This document shows, in pieces, positions 31,401-46,300 of a DNA stretch of 64,000 nt. The stretch covers positions 714,564-778,563 of the forward strand of contig VUYV01000212.1 in assembly GCA_008711295.1 (NCBI GenBank), written 5' to 3'. Position 1 is the stretch's first letter; each line of letters begins with the position of its first letter. Below the pieces are notes generated by a model. The model did not search any database and was not told where the DNA came from. It saw only the letters and a list, made by a program, of their open reading frames with translations. The position numbers and the translations under genes are program-made. Source of the stretch: Anarhynchus alexandrinus. Lineage: Eukaryota; Chordata; Aves; Charadriiformes; Charadriidae.

Positions 31401-32674
31401 ACCTATGTTTCTGGCTTAAAATAGCAGAAATAGCTTTAAGGCAAACCTCCTGGAGCAGGAATCAACAGCAAAATCTGAAATTTATTGAACCATCACATCT
31501 TTGCATTTAAAAAAATGGCAAGCTTCCCTATAACTAATATGATAGAATTTGTTAATTCTTCCATTTTAAGTAGCCAAAAGTCTCCCAGCAAATACGCAAA
31601 ATAACTGGAAGATGATGGTCATTTTTGCTGTAGTCTTTACCATCATTTGGAGATGGAAAAATGCCTTCCTTTTTTCTTACCTTCAAGCCAAAGGAAGAAT
31701 GAAAGATTAACTTTAGCAACTTAAGAAGCGATATAAATTTTGATTTAGGACAGATTACCTCATACTTGTCTGGAACTTGAACAAATGAAGACTAAAAATG
31801 CAAAGCATACGCAAGAACAGCTGTGATTTCTGACTTCAAACCTGTTACTCTCTCCTTAGAGAAAGCTGGTTCAGTGGAAAAAGAAGACAAGACTGGCCAG
31901 GTGCTTTAGGTTCCCTCACAGTATAGTGTATTTTCAGCATATGACTCTATTATGATCATAAATTAAAGTTTAAGCAGCTTTATGATTGGTCATATCCATA
32001 ATTTAGAAAATCATACAATATCGTTATCCTAGGTAAAAATGTATTATAAATACAAATGTCTTAACTTTTGCAGTGACACCATTTATCAACACTTATGGCT
32101 AAAGGATTTTAGTGTTTGCAAGGCAGATCAAATTTATATCAATGACACAATCATGTTTCTTCATACCAGACTCCTGCTCATCAGGTCAGTCACCAAATAG
32201 TTTATGCTTGCTTGATACCAAAATTTGCACTTTGATAATTTACATCCCTGGAATGAATTCCATCTGAAATTACTTATGAAATTTCACCACTAAACCCATT
32301 TCAATACTTTTTTGTCTACAGCTCTCCTTCTCATAAATTCATTAGACATTGCCTGCAAGTCCCCAAAATAAGATTCACTGGAAATACAATTACCGGATTT
32401 ATAATGGGAAATTCAAGCTTTAGTTTCTTTGTTGTTGGGTACTTTCTTGTTTTTGAATTTCAATGCAGTTGGTCTTTTCTGCTATAATCCCTCTGTTTTA
32501 TAATATTTCAGAGGAGCACAAAGGCATCGGCACTCAAAAGCTGTTCAAGGTGGACTAACAACATTAGCAATTCTAGCTGAGACCCAAAGAGCTGGATGGT
32601 GTGCAGCGGTCCCTCTCTCCAAATCCCCCTTTCTCTCTATTTCCATGCTTTTTGACACAATTTGTCTCCCCACT
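28421..32674. other. Intronic sequence without recognisable gene or repeat
   Basis: This part of intron 3 has no open frame with a recognisable domain. The segment near 29885-29985 (gatgacttaattatttaaat and following) is unique and rich in homeodomain-type AT sites, but nothing more can be said from one sequence. Confidence 0.5.
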
Positions 32675-32775
32675 TCATAGAATAACAGAATGGTTTGGGT
32701 TGGAAGTGACCTTTAAAGGTCATCTAGTCCAACCCCCCTGCAAAGAGCAGGGACATCTTCAACTAGATCACTTGT
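32675..32775 (-). mobile_element. CR1 LINE, 3' end fragment
   Basis: On the plus strand the fragment starts with tcatagaataacagaatgg, the reverse of the CR1 3' octamer pair, followed by tttgggttggaagtgacctt, catctagtccaacccccctg and caactagatcacttg. It is a short 5'-truncated copy of about 100 bp. Confidence 0.92.
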
Positions 32776-32939
32776 TCTTGTCCTTCTACCCAAACACCAG
32801 TTGCGCTCTCCCACAATTTCCATCCCACAATATTTTTTGAAGGACTATCAGTATGTAACTTTTAAAATTAACCTAAATAAAACTTTAATTTAATCAGTAG
32901 AAAACTAACAACCAAAAGCCTCTTCAAGAAGAGTTCCTC

Positions 32940-33185
32940 CATTCAAAGAGGGCACAAACTAAAACCGAGGAGGGTCTGTCTGAACATCAGGAACTACTTT
33001 TTTACTGTAAAGATGACTGACCACTGGCAGAGAGGTTGTGAAGTCTCCATCCTTTGAGATATTCAAAAGCCATCTGGACATGGTCCTGGGCAACTGGCTA
33101 TAAGTGGCCCTGCATGAACAGGGAGGGTTGGACCAGATGACCTCCAGAAGTTCCTTCCAACCTCACCCATTCTGTGGTTCTGTGA
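32940..33185 (+). mobile_element. CR1 LINE, 3' end fragment
   Basis: The fragment contains gagggcacaaactaaaaccg, gtctgtctgaacatcaggaa, gttgtgaagtctccatcctt, tggacatggtcctgggcaac, ggttggaccagatgacctcc and ends with attctgtggttctgtga, the CR1 3' octamer repeat. It covers the C-terminus of the element's ORF2 and the 3' UTR, about 246 bp. It has fewer changes than the copy at 4840-5600, so it is younger. Confidence 0.95.
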
Positions 33186-33289
33186 AAACGGCACCAGCCA
33201 TATTTAATAACAATTGGAAGAGGAGGCCATTTTTGACAGAATATAATTTCTCATGCCACTTTCTACTGAAGAATGTTTAGTGTATCAAC

Positions 33290-33325
33290 TATGTGTATGT
33301 GCACGTGCATGTGCACACGCATATA
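33290..33325. repeat. Alternating purine-pyrimidine tract (Z-DNA prone)
   Basis: About 36 bp alternate strictly between purine and pyrimidine, mainly GT and GC/AC steps (gtgtatgtgcacgtgcatgt followed by gcacacgcatata). Such tracts can adopt Z-DNA under negative supercoiling. It lies about 105 bp beyond the 3' end of the CR1 copy at 32940-33185. Confidence 0.85.
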
Positions 33326-33962
33326 AAATGTATAAAATATAACTGGAAAAATATTAATGAATCTTTAAAAAGTCTATACGCATGATTTCAGAGAAATGGT
33401 GAATGAAACTTGAGGAATCTCTTCTATTCTTTTACTACAGTCTTTTAGAGAGGGAACAATTCATTTTTACTCAAATAAATTAGCCACTGTAATAATAAAT
33501 TCCCCAGAAAGTTGTTTCTATGTTCACAGAGGGAGTTTTACTCTTTTCTTTGTAATAAAGACAAGAATGCAAACACTTACATAAAGAACACAGCTTTAGC
33601 TCAGAGCTGAGACAGGTATGCCCAGGATCTACATTTAAAGTAGTTTTTCCACTTCGATTTATTTTTTATTCATACCATGCACTGAACTACCATAGTTTTA
33701 AAAACATCCTCATGAACATATGATACAGAGTAATTACTACAAGTATTTAATTTAAAATAGGAAACCTCAGGACAGGGTGTTTTATTGGTCACGTACCCGA
33801 CTGAAAAATTTATAATGACTCTACAAAAAATGTTTGTTGTTACAAAACCACCTACACAAATTTTTATTCACATTGATAGTTTCAGAATGTTTGGAGCCAA
33901 AATGTGTATTATGCTTTTGCTATGTCCTTTTGTGGCTAATACTCTACAATGTACTTTTATGC

Positions 33963-34021
33963 ATATACACACACACATATATATATTTTTTTTTAAAAAA
34001 AAAAAAAACAAACCAAAAAAC
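33963..34021. repeat. CA/TA microsatellite followed by poly-T and poly-A runs
   Basis: A short CA run passes into TA repeats, then nine T and about 14 A with CC interruptions. It is a compound simple repeat. Confidence 0.9.
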
Positions 34022-36105
34022 AGAAAAGTGCAAGCCAAGTTTTCAGTGTTTGCATAACAACAATGCTCCTGGTAGCATCAAGAACTCACAGACATGTGCA
34101 TACCAAGTAGAAGTCTAGACGGTGTTCACATACCACTGGTAGAAACATGTATGTTAATATAATAATTCTAAAAAAATATATTTTAAGCCAATTTAAATCT
34201 CCTCTCTTCAATTTTTAGGGATGACAGGGTTGTTTTGTGTTTCATTTTTTTCAGTTTTTTTGCTTAACTCGTAAACTTTCAGTAATTACTGATAACTTTT
34301 AGCTACATTTTAAATATTTATTTCTATGCTTGATTACAGAGTAATCCTTTCCCAATAATTCCGGTTTCTGAGGCTTGGAAATGTAGTCTTGCTACTTTGT
34401 TAACTCATAAAGGGAATCCTTGGTATTTTTTCATAAGTTCCTGTAAAGTTGGATAGGTATATCCATCAGATTATGTCAGAAAGGATATCAAAAGACAGGG
34501 CCATGATAAACGTAGATACATGGTAGCTTGAAATTACAGTGATTCAAGACTGGGAAAGAAGCTTTCCTGGAAGGCAGGAAAGGAGGAAGGAAGATAACAA
34601 AAGGTGCTGTCACTTCACACAGCATGTGCAGATGTACGCAAAACCTCACCATCACCACCAAGCCAAAAAAATATCCTCATGATTCAGAGGCCAGCTTAGA
34701 CATGGATGTGTGAAGACTCACCCATGATGTGGCATGGAAGCACATGGAGGAAATCACTCAGTGAAAATAAATAAGGTTTTCCAGTTCATGTGCTACATTA
34801 AGTGACTAAAAACTCAAGGAAGAAGTTGGGGAATGAAGGCAGCAAGGTCAGCTATTGCACAACAGTAAGAGAAAATGCTTTCAGAAGAGGGAAACCTTTT
34901 CCGTGTCCTTTTAACTTTGGGAAGTTCGTTTCAATAAGATTGACACTTTTGATGATAGACAGATAAATAGATTGATAGCGAGATATTACATGAGGTCTTG
35001 ACTTCAATGACGCACAAGCCCTCCAGGTCTATTTAACAGAGAGCTAAATCCTTATTGCCATCAGCAGCAGATTTAATGATCACAGAAGAAATTAATCACA
35101 TCACACACTGCCTCACTCTTCTCAGTGCACAAGCTGGACACCATATTAAGAACCTATTTTCTTCCTTCTAGGTTTTTCTTCATGAAAATAAATGAGTAAG
35201 TAGATATTGCCTGCTTCATCAGTGGTTGTAAGAACATCTATTCATCAAGCAAAGAGTTCAAAAAACCTATGCAGTATTTATGCCCTTTGCATGCCATGAA
35301 CTCTTATTCTTTATCAGGTATTAAAAAACTTAATTTTTATCACTTGAAGAAATTGCTTATGAAGTCTGTAAAGGCCAAACATCATCTTTTACCCTAAAAA
35401 CCCACGTCATGGAAAGGCACCACCTACCAGAGGTCTTGTAGCACTCCAAGTGATCCTAACTTCTTTCTATTGAGATGCCCAGGAAAGACTAGCTATACCA
35501 TAATTAACATAAAATAGGTAGATGTCAGCAAAACACTGCTATGACGATGATACAGCTATCAAAATATAGTCCTCGTGAAAGTCCTAGTCCTTAATGAAGG
35601 AAACAATCTCTAAGAAAAGCACCATGACCAATTCCTACTTCCTCATCAATCTACCACAGTACAGTAAAGCCACTTCTCTTTTGTTGAAAGATGAAGCAGA
35701 TGCGCTATTGAGTCGAAAGCCCTGGAGGTATCCACAGGGAGGTAACTGACCTGAGTGAATCGTAGTGTCATAAGGCTGCCAAAGCATGATGAGACAACCG
35801 TATTCATCCTCCAGTACAGGAGAAGCAGGACTATGTTTACATTAATTGTATCTGTGTCCATTAAAAATTACAAAAATCCACTTGGAGGAGTGGAGAAGCA
35901 GACCGATTCAGCAGTGGCATGAAGTAAAACAACGCATCCTTTAGAAGGTGTACACTGCAAAACACCCTGGCATATTCTACATAAATTATACCACACATAA
36001 TTGGAGTTCATTCAACATTCTTTTTTTCAGATTAACACACAATTTTATCAAGAGCAGAAAACACATAGGAAAACATATATGTGCATGTATGTATACATAT
36101 TTCTA

Positions 36106-37569
<1,464 letters not shown>

Positions 37570-37662
37570 AGAGGTATACAGAGGCCAAGTGATTTACCCA
37601 GGGGCACAGCACGAATGTCACTCCAGATCAAGGACCACAACTCTCCTGGCCCGCAGCGTTAC
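37570..37662 (+). mobile_element. MIR/CORE-SINE-like relic
   Basis: The phrases gaggtatacagaggccaagt, gatttacccaggggcacagc, and gaccacaactctcctggccc match in order the MIR phrases for agaggttaagtgacttgccc, aaggtcacacagc and the aacccagg-type segment. It is diverged and truncated on both sides. Confidence 0.6.
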
Positions 37663-40266
37663 TGTAACATCAAATCTAAATGTCTTTTTAAATGACAGCG
37701 TTCAGATGCTAATCAAAATGTTCCAAATATTATTCCTGCTCTCGTCTGCTCACTAGTCTGTTAGATTTACTAGGTTTAGTCCTTGTACTATTTATACTTT
37801 CATTACATAACATCACACTAGTTGATAATTGCTAGGTGATGGCATTAGCTCATCTGTTAGAGAGACAAAGGAAAGCCTCATCAAATCTACGTTAAAATAA
37901 GTTCTGTGTGCTCAAGTCACAGCCATACTGATGCGCACTGCATTAATCTGCCCCTAAGGAAAGGTACCTTCTTCAGGATTTGCCAAGACTGTGCTGGTAT
38001 TGAGCTCTGCATTTGGATTTGTTTAGGCAACAAACAGGACTTTCTCCCTCTAGCACGTTTCATACTGCATGAAAAACATTAAGCCTCTCATTAAACAAAA
38101 TTCTTCAAAAGGTGTCTGCTTCCTAAAGAGAATGTCAATAACCTGGAAAACTAACTCCTTGAAAAATCTTTTTTATTCCAAATGGCAGTATTTTTTCTGA
38201 GAAGGGAAACGTTTCAATTCTGACATACCACCAAAATGTCCCAGGGCATTTGTAATTTTGATGCTGCATGTTCCCATTTCTTCATAAGACTAGCAAAAAT
38301 TTTCCTAGTCTTTCTACCCTGAAAAAGGTCAGTGTATTTTTTTTAGTATCTAAAAAAGCAGTTCTGCTAGAGAGCTCTTCTTGTGGAGAAATGGAGGTTT
38401 CAGGGTATCACAGCAGTGTGCGTATTTTTTTACTTATATATATACACACACGGCACACACTCTCTCTCTATATATATATACATACTGTATATATATATGT
38501 ATGTATTATTTTTAGTTGAAAGTAAGTTGTCATGTAGGATTTGCAGAAGGTGGGAAAGCCCCTTTTCAGATACAAGCTACCCTATAAAATTTCACTTACA
38601 CAGAATTATTGGGTAAAAAAGCACATAAAGACACATTGAGACACTAGTTGATCTGTGACTATTATTAAATGCCTACCTAAGACATAATCTATAGCATATT
38701 TTATACGGTGCTTCTCTAAACAAAGGGCTTGAATATAGCTGAAAGGTGAAGGTAGAGCTTGAATACAAAGCATGTATTCAACTACTCAGCCACAGCACCA
38801 CAGGTGGAAACTTAACATTCTGGAATAGAAATTCAATTAACTCCCATATATCCTTTTAATCAGTTTAAAAGTGGAATAGGTTAAAACACAAAAGAGGTAT
38901 TTTCATTCTTAATAGCAGTATCCAACATGGAACAATTCTCAAATACTCTATTGCAAAGAAACATTGATATTAGGTGTTGGTACTTAAATCTCCTCCAACT
39001 TGTGCCAGCTCTAGTTCTGACTGTCTTCTAATGAACAATGTTTAGCTTGTTTTTAAAAACTCTTAAGTTCTCTTTCACACCCATGCTACCCCAAAGCATT
39101 TGCCAATTCAAAATGCTGTTACAACCTCATACAAAGGTAAAGTGGTATTTGTACATACTTGCAAATAATAAAAAACTAAGTCCAAAAAATATGCTCAAAT
39201 CATATTGCTAAACCTCAGATTAAGTCACTCTCCACGGAAGCTTTTCTTTCTCAACAAGGCATGCATGGATGGTTACACCTTTTCCTCCTGAATCTCTCTT
39301 TCATTCAGGCTGTCATTCCTTTCTTAGTGACTTGACCATGGTGAACAAGATCTGTGTGAAGATCCGACTGGTGAGCAAACTACCTCTCCGCCCTCATTTC
39401 AAGGCCAGATATCCAGTGTTTATGACACAGAAGTACGCTTTATTTATTCATTGCTTTTATTAAACCAATTACTTAATTAATCAGTATAGCTCTATATCCT
39501 ATAATAAGCATAGGGAGAAACACTGCACTAAAAAAAACCCCACAAACTAACCATTTTGAAAGTGCTTTTCATGAATGCTCCAAGTTAAATATTTCCCTTC
39601 TCATTAATTTTCCACAGAAACATCCCATAAATTTCTATCACCTAATCCTAATGTAAACTGGTATGTGGGAAAAGTTACAGGCTGGTAACACTTAACAGGT
39701 AAAAACTAAGTGTTAAATTCAGTTGATTTTAACAGATATATACATTAATTTAATTTTAGTTCTTTTTTTGGAGTTGAGTTTGATTTTTTGCTCCAGATGA
39801 GTAGTTACAATAATCCAGATTATTTAGGTAATACATGGTTCCCTCTTTTGAAAAATCCAAGAGTTGGTCCAAAAAAGAAAGGATACCATAAAAGAAGATC
39901 AGAAACTTTACAATTGACTCCCTGGAGCCTACTGCCAAATATCTATTTGAATGACAAGCTAAATCTAATGACATACGTGGGCCACAGCAGGACTGAGTCT
40001 TAAACTTTAGACCAAGTGAAACCACTGTGTTTACACATTTGCCCAAATCCAAATTAGAGCCTAACAGCTATTGTTCTGATATTTAATGGGTTTTTTTTTA
40101 AAACTTTCACACAATGGCCTATTGTTGACCCAGAAAATTTCTTGTGGGCAGCAACCTACTCTCAATACAAACTTCTAAGAGAAAACACGAGAAATACGAA
40201 ATAGGGCCACAGAGCTGGCTACTCTTCACTGCTTTCAGAAGCCAGTGTTTTCCATAGGTTGATAAG
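37663..40266. other. Intronic sequence with a TA/CA microsatellite
   Basis: No gene was recognised. A compound microsatellite lies at 38436-38507. The rest is AT-rich unique sequence. Confidence 0.5.
38436..38507. repeat. Compound TA/CA/CT microsatellite
   Basis: TA repeats, then CACACACGGCACACAC, then CT repeats, then two further TA tracts ending in GTATGTATT. About 72 bp in total. Confidence 0.92.
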
Positions 40267-40357
40267 AATCATAGAATGGTTTAGGTTGGAAGGGACCTTG
40301 AAGATCTTTGAGTTCCAACCCCCCTGCTATAGGCAGGGACACCTCCCACTAGACCAG
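40267..40357 (-). mobile_element. CR1 LINE, 3' end fragment
   Basis: On the plus strand it begins aatcatagaatggtttaggt and continues tggaagggaccttgaagatc, gagttccaacccccctgct and gggacacctcccactagacc. This is the reverse of the CR1 3' UTR, about 90 bp, 5'-truncated. Confidence 0.92.
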
Positions 40358-43328
40358 GTAAGGTGTTATTACTTTCACACCTCTCATTATTTCCAATACA
40401 AGGCCAAAAAAAAGGCAAACACACGGTCCCCTTACACACACACTCTGCAGCATTCAAATATAGGAGATCTAACAGAGCATACATATTTTATCACAACGCT
40501 TTTACAGCCAAGGGCAGCATGGAGCAGTTTAACAATGCCAAATGTATCTTCTAAATGATTTGTAAAATGGTTGCTTAGATGGCTCCACTAACATTTGTCA
40601 CGTTGTAGGGTATGTGATTAGGAATAAGCCTGATTTATTATCCTCAACAGTGCAAATGCTGGCAGTTAAATGCTGACCTTGACTAGCCATTGCCATCAAG
40701 CTCATTTGTGTCTCTGCAAGTTGGCTTTAGTAATAGTTATATGGAGAATTAATTAGAAATAACAGATTTTGTAAAGAAGAGTCAATAAACCCACAGATAA
40801 TCCAGCATTTTAAAAGCTGATTATATAGGTTATTATGCTTTTCAAACCAGATGTCATGCAGGAGCACAGTTTAAACAAACGATGCCTCTCTGATGATAAA
40901 ATGAAGCACTCCAAAGAAGCATAAGCCACAATATGAATCCCAAACTCATTTGTTCCAAGCACTTTTATTGTTATGAGGTCTAGATGAGTCCTTTTTAATT
41001 CCACATCATTGACTTTTCTTTTTCATACAGAAATTTTCTGGTAGTAAAACAAACAGAAGGAATCTGGGTACACTTCAATAAAGTTATGCAAAAACAAAGG
41101 TAAAAAAAAAGTTGAGATCAGCATCATATTTTCAAGAAAAGGAAAAAAATGCCACACCTTTAAGAGGAAGAATAATCAGCAGATTCAAGATGCAGAGACT
41201 GCCAGCATCTTCCTTAATAACTTCTCATCTCGTTTCTGAAGGGGTTTAACCTCCAGCGAGAGTCATCTACTGGGGACTGGTGCATGAAAACATGAGATTT
41301 AACTTTGCCCACACAGATACTGAAACTAACCTTCCCGTGGCCCAAAACAAGAACCATGTATTTCAATGGTATTTCACAAGCACGATGTGGACGGCCTGGC
41401 TGAGCATGGAGACCAGAGCTTGGCCCACCTTTAACACCCAAGGAAGCTCAGATGCTCAGGAGGTGGCCAAGAGATGACCAAGAGCCACCCAAGAGCCCTT
41501 GGTGCCACCAGGCTGGTCGTGTCAATGCAGGTGCGCACCCACACACTTGGTCCTCACCAACCTCAACGCAGCAGGTCAGCTGATGCCACCCAAGGGAGAC
41601 AAGAAACTCCCACACTGAATGACAATACAGCTACTCGCAACCTGGCACTAAAATCAAGAGACTGATTACCAAGTTTCTGCTACCCTGGAAATATACTCTT
41701 TTCCCCCTTCAAATACTCCCCTGAATTCTTCCTGGTTTCCATAGTTAATCCTACATCCCCAAGCCCTTCCTTTGCATCATCACTTCTCTACCAGCTCTCC
41801 TAGTATCTTCCTTTCTTTAACTCACTGTTCACTCAGTCATTACCATAGATAGAATAACCATCTCATCTTCACATTAACTACATTATTTTTGTGCATATTC
41901 ACATAGAAACAATAATTTGACTGCCCAAGATAACTTACTAATTATTTAGATAGTGTTATCCTGGTTGTCCAATAGATTATTTGACACAATGATGTTGGTC
42001 ACGACCTCCACCAGCGGCATGTATCATCTCCCAGATTTTGCTTCATGATGCTAGTTTTAATTGTCAATACTAAGGTTTGACCAGTATCAGTTTCGCCTTG
42101 TGTAGCCCAAATTTTTCAAAAAGTTTCACTGCAGGAGGGTATCCTGGCTCTCTCCTATAAGTACTTGCATAAAGCAGATCAGCAGACTGGAAAATGGTAT
42201 TTCTTAAATGTCAGACTATATAAACCAATCTTCTTGTCAGCAGACCAAGAAAGCATAGAGAAGTGAAAAGGTGCAGAGATGAAAGGATCAGATTTTCAGA
42301 GAAGAAGGCAGTCACATGGGACCTCAAGAACGCTGAGCTAAGGAAGGACCACTAAGGAAGGACCACCCCTGAGCCTCAGCAGCAACACTCCTGCATGTAG
42401 ACGGAGCAACATTTGCCTTCCGATGTTTGGCAGAGATGCATACAAATTGCTAAATAACCTAGCTGCAAATTCTGATGGCTGAGTTTCTCAGGGCATTATC
42501 CTGCTCTTACAGAGATGAAGACAGACATTACAGAAATGGTTATGTTTCCTTGGGTAAAACAATAGGACGCGTGTGGCCACTACCAACCCTTATACCTGCA
42601 GCCTTTAAAAAAAGCTAATTTTTTTTCTTAAGACTAAACCAACCAAAAACTTTAGGAATCAAATCTTGAACAAAATATAAATATTTTAGGAACGCTAGCT
42701 GTGTACTTCAGTGCATATTATGGATGATAGACACCAAGCGTAATATCTGAAGCAGTGCACGCTTACTCTGACATCTGGAGTACTGTATCAGTTCGTAAGT
42801 AATAGAAGTGGTTAGGGAAAGAATTAATTTTTTCTTTAATGTCTTCTCTTTACTAGAATAACAAAGATAACAAAAACATGCATTGAAAATACTTTTTCAA
42901 TGTGAAATATTCAGGAAATTCAATTAAGGAAGAAAAATGACCCAGAAAATAGTATCTTCTTGTGCTATAAATCAATTATTTTTGAAATGTCCCAAACTTC
43001 AGGATCCTGAAGCTCTTACTTGTATTACCATTTCTTCACTTTTGTTTTGTTTCAACTAACGATGAACTCATGCAATCCAGCGTTACTTGCTGTAATTTAA
43101 AAAAATGGACCAGTATCTCACGAAAATAAACTTATTTTTCCACCTACAACTTTGAAGATATAGTTTTAAGAAATGTAAAAAAAACCCAAACCAGACAAAT
43201 TCAGTAGCTGTGATATTACATTTAACTTAGTGGTTAGCCTCAATTATTTTTTTTATTAAGCACAGAGGTATTCTATTCCAAGACAGAAGACTTGAACTTG
43301 AAATACTACAACCCTAATACCTAATATA
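40358..43328. other. Intronic sequence without recognisable gene
   Basis: This part of intron 2 has GC-richer text at 41380-41620 with short open frames but no domain. A 14-bp unit (taaggaaggaccac) is tandemly duplicated at 42339-42366. The segment 40600-40760 is unique and may be a regulatory element, judged only from its appearance. Confidence 0.5.
42339..42366. repeat. Tandem duplication of a 14-bp unit
   Basis: The unit taaggaaggaccac occurs twice without any gap or mismatch. It is probably a simple replication slippage event. Confidence 0.9.
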
Positions 43329-43346
43329 TAGTATTATATAATACTA
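43329..43346. repeat. 18-bp perfect palindrome
   Basis: The sequence tagtattatataatacta equals its own reverse complement. It lies between two copies of accctaa (about 43311 and 43347). It could be a chance AT palindrome, or the core of a very short decayed element. Confidence 0.6.
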
Positions 43347-46300
43347 ACCCTAAATGTATAGATTACAAAATTAATCCAGTATTTATACTCTCTTTTCCCT
43401 GTTAAGAAATGCTTGGTACAATGAAACATGTCGAAATCAGAGGGGAGAGCGCATTTAGTTAAGAGGAAGCAAACTGAGAAATCAGATTGTTTCTTTGCCC
43501 AGCAACTCCAACTTTCACATTAAGTTACTTTATTTAGCAAAGCCCAAGGGCTGTATATAACACTTTCGTACCTGGATCTTAATTATGGTAACAAGCAAAC
43601 TCTGACGTGCACTGGTAACAGAAAAAGCTCCACCCTTTCTCCCAGCTCCCCCCCAAACCTAAAAAGATTCACTCAGGATTTTAAAAAAGCATTCAAATTG
43701 CAGTGTTTATTCTCCAAATAGAAGCTGATGGGTTCTCCTGTGCTGTAGTCACCAGTGAACAGGTTCCTGTATTTAGTTTAACCTTAAGGCATATGTTGAT
43801 TTTACAAAATGAAGCAAGCGTACTAAGCTCCTTCAGTTTCCATTTACCTTAGTGGATGCTGACAGGACCCAGCATTTTCCTCAACCCAGCTGTAAGCCTT
43901 GACTTTTCCTTGACCTTCTTCTCTACTGAAATCTTTTGGTAGCAACTGTAATTGGCTATCCAAATTCTACCTCAAAATAATCTGTCAAATACAGAAAAAT
44001 ATAAACTTAAGTGTAAACAGAAGTGTGTTCTGGTGGACTGAAACTGAGGAACACTTATCTCCTAGGGAAATAAATCTACTTTTTACCCACTGATTTAGCG
44101 ATCAGATAAGTATAACGTCCTCCTAATATTCTTCTGCAATGCACTTTTCTCCTCTAACTACTGTCACAATGTACCAAGATTCATCTGCCCCAGGGAAATA
44201 AAATTTACTTGTTCTGCAGTTTTTTTAGTACATAAATATAGTTATCTATTGAAATGGAATGGTTAACCTAGACCAGGAGTTTCCTATCAGGAGCAAACCT
44301 CCAACTTAGGAAGCCAGAGACCAACAGTAAGGCTTGCAGCGCATTTACTTTAACTTTTCATATTTGGTCCACTTATAGAATTAGTGCAGTTTAAATGCAT
44401 GCAATGTTGGTATTTGTGCTGCTGATTATAAATTGCCATGTATTGTATAGCAAGATAAGGCAGGAACAGTTTATCTGAAAAATGATCTAGTTAATTATTG
44501 AAAGTCTATTGGGGAGGCGGGGGCAGAGAGTTCGTTTAACTCTTTCTGTTCCTGCACCTGCTCACCTGCCATGACTGAAAGGAAAGAGACATAGCTTTGA
44601 AAATCCAATTTTTCATAGCAGCATCTCATCTTCCACCACTGAAAAACGTGTAAACTAATTATGAACCCTGATCACTCTCATATGAGAGCACTGTAGTGTT
44701 TACTTGGTGAGGCTCTGCTGCCTTCTTGGTCAGCAGTATTTTAAAACGGCATAAAATGCAGTGATTCAAGTGAGGCTCACCTGCTGATGGGGGCACCAGT
44801 GGGAAATCATTACCATAAGAAATTGCAGGCAAGACAAGAATGCATGACTATTCTGCTTTGCTATTGAGGACTTCTAAGACAAAGAAAAATTGAAGACGCA
44901 AGGAAGAAAAATATACATGGAAGTCAAATGCAGGGAGATGCTACGTCTCTTTAAAAACCTTCCTCTTTTTAAATAAAGCTCACTACTTTTTTCAAGTTCT
45001 TCCCTCAGAGTCTAAACAAGCAACTCCTAAAAATACCTGCCTTTGCTTGAAATCTTTATTTTATGAAACCTTCATTACAGCAACCTGAAGTGACACTGAT
45101 GACCAGAGTATTGACCATTTTCAACCTTAAGAAATGTCATTCTGTTTCAGAGACAAAAATCTACCTGGTATGTCTGGCAAAGCCTAGGTCCCATAAGTCC
45201 TAAAAGAATACCTATATAAAAAAATATTAGTTTATAACAGGAGCAGCTTGGTCTGGTCATATGTACTTGCCTATTACAGACTATTTGCTTTATCTTCTGA
45301 GTGCACAATATGCTTACAGACAAAGCCACCACACCATTAATGCCCTAACCACACAATATAAAGTTTACAAGAGTTCTGTAATCATATTAAAAAAGAATTA
45401 AAATATTTCATAATAGTAAAAAGTAAACAGAACTTCCATCCCCAGTCTACTGGGGATTAAAATACCACAATAGAAAAACCTCCAGAGCAACCATGAAACC
45501 ATAGGGAAAAAATGCACCAAAGCACAAAAAAAAGGTTACCATGGGAACAAAGGCTATTTTCCAACTTGTCAAATAAAAGCCCCAGTATGGCAGACCTTTA
45601 CTCATAAGCGCAATCCCACAGGCTTCAAAAGGCAACATGTATAATTATTACTTGAGCCGAAAGAATCTAATGGGGGATGGAGGGGGAGTTTGCCCTTTCA
45701 ACTCCCTTGTGCCCCCCCACGTCCAACAAAACAAAATTAGTATGGATGTTGAAAGCACATTGGCATTACGGTACCAGTGTATGCTATATTATAATTCCAC
45801 ATAGGAACAGAAAACAGAAGTAGGAAAGTGTGCACCGTAATCTAAACTTCATAAACAAGGCATAGGGAAAGATGAAAGGCACCAGACAGCTCACAATATT
45901 ATTTAGTATGAGTTACCAATGCAGAACTGAGTAATAAGACTCAAGCCCATAAGTGTATCAGAGAAATTCCTGACATGAACAGACTTCAGTATCTTGCAAC
46001 ATGCAGCGAGTTCTGCGTGCATTTGTAAAAGGAAGGCTGGAAAAAAGAAATAATCCACCGAAGATGGTCTTACTAATCAAAAGGTAATAATCCTTAATAA
46101 TGTTAGGCACAGTGATTTACGTTTTACTGGAAGTTTCCAGCTTGGCACTTGTTTCAGATGATACAGTAAAAGCCGAACTCCAACTTTACACCATCTCTGA
46201 TTAACAGATATTTTAAAAGGCAAATAGTCACATTATTTTGAAATATCTTCTGTGACTTCTAAAAACACTATTTGAAATAATGAAGGTTTCATTTTAACTA

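Noticed and set aside
41214..41665. Cluster of overlapping open frames in GC-richer text
   Set aside because: Frames overlap on both strands with no domain or splice context; the lower stop-codon frequency of GC-richer DNA explains them.
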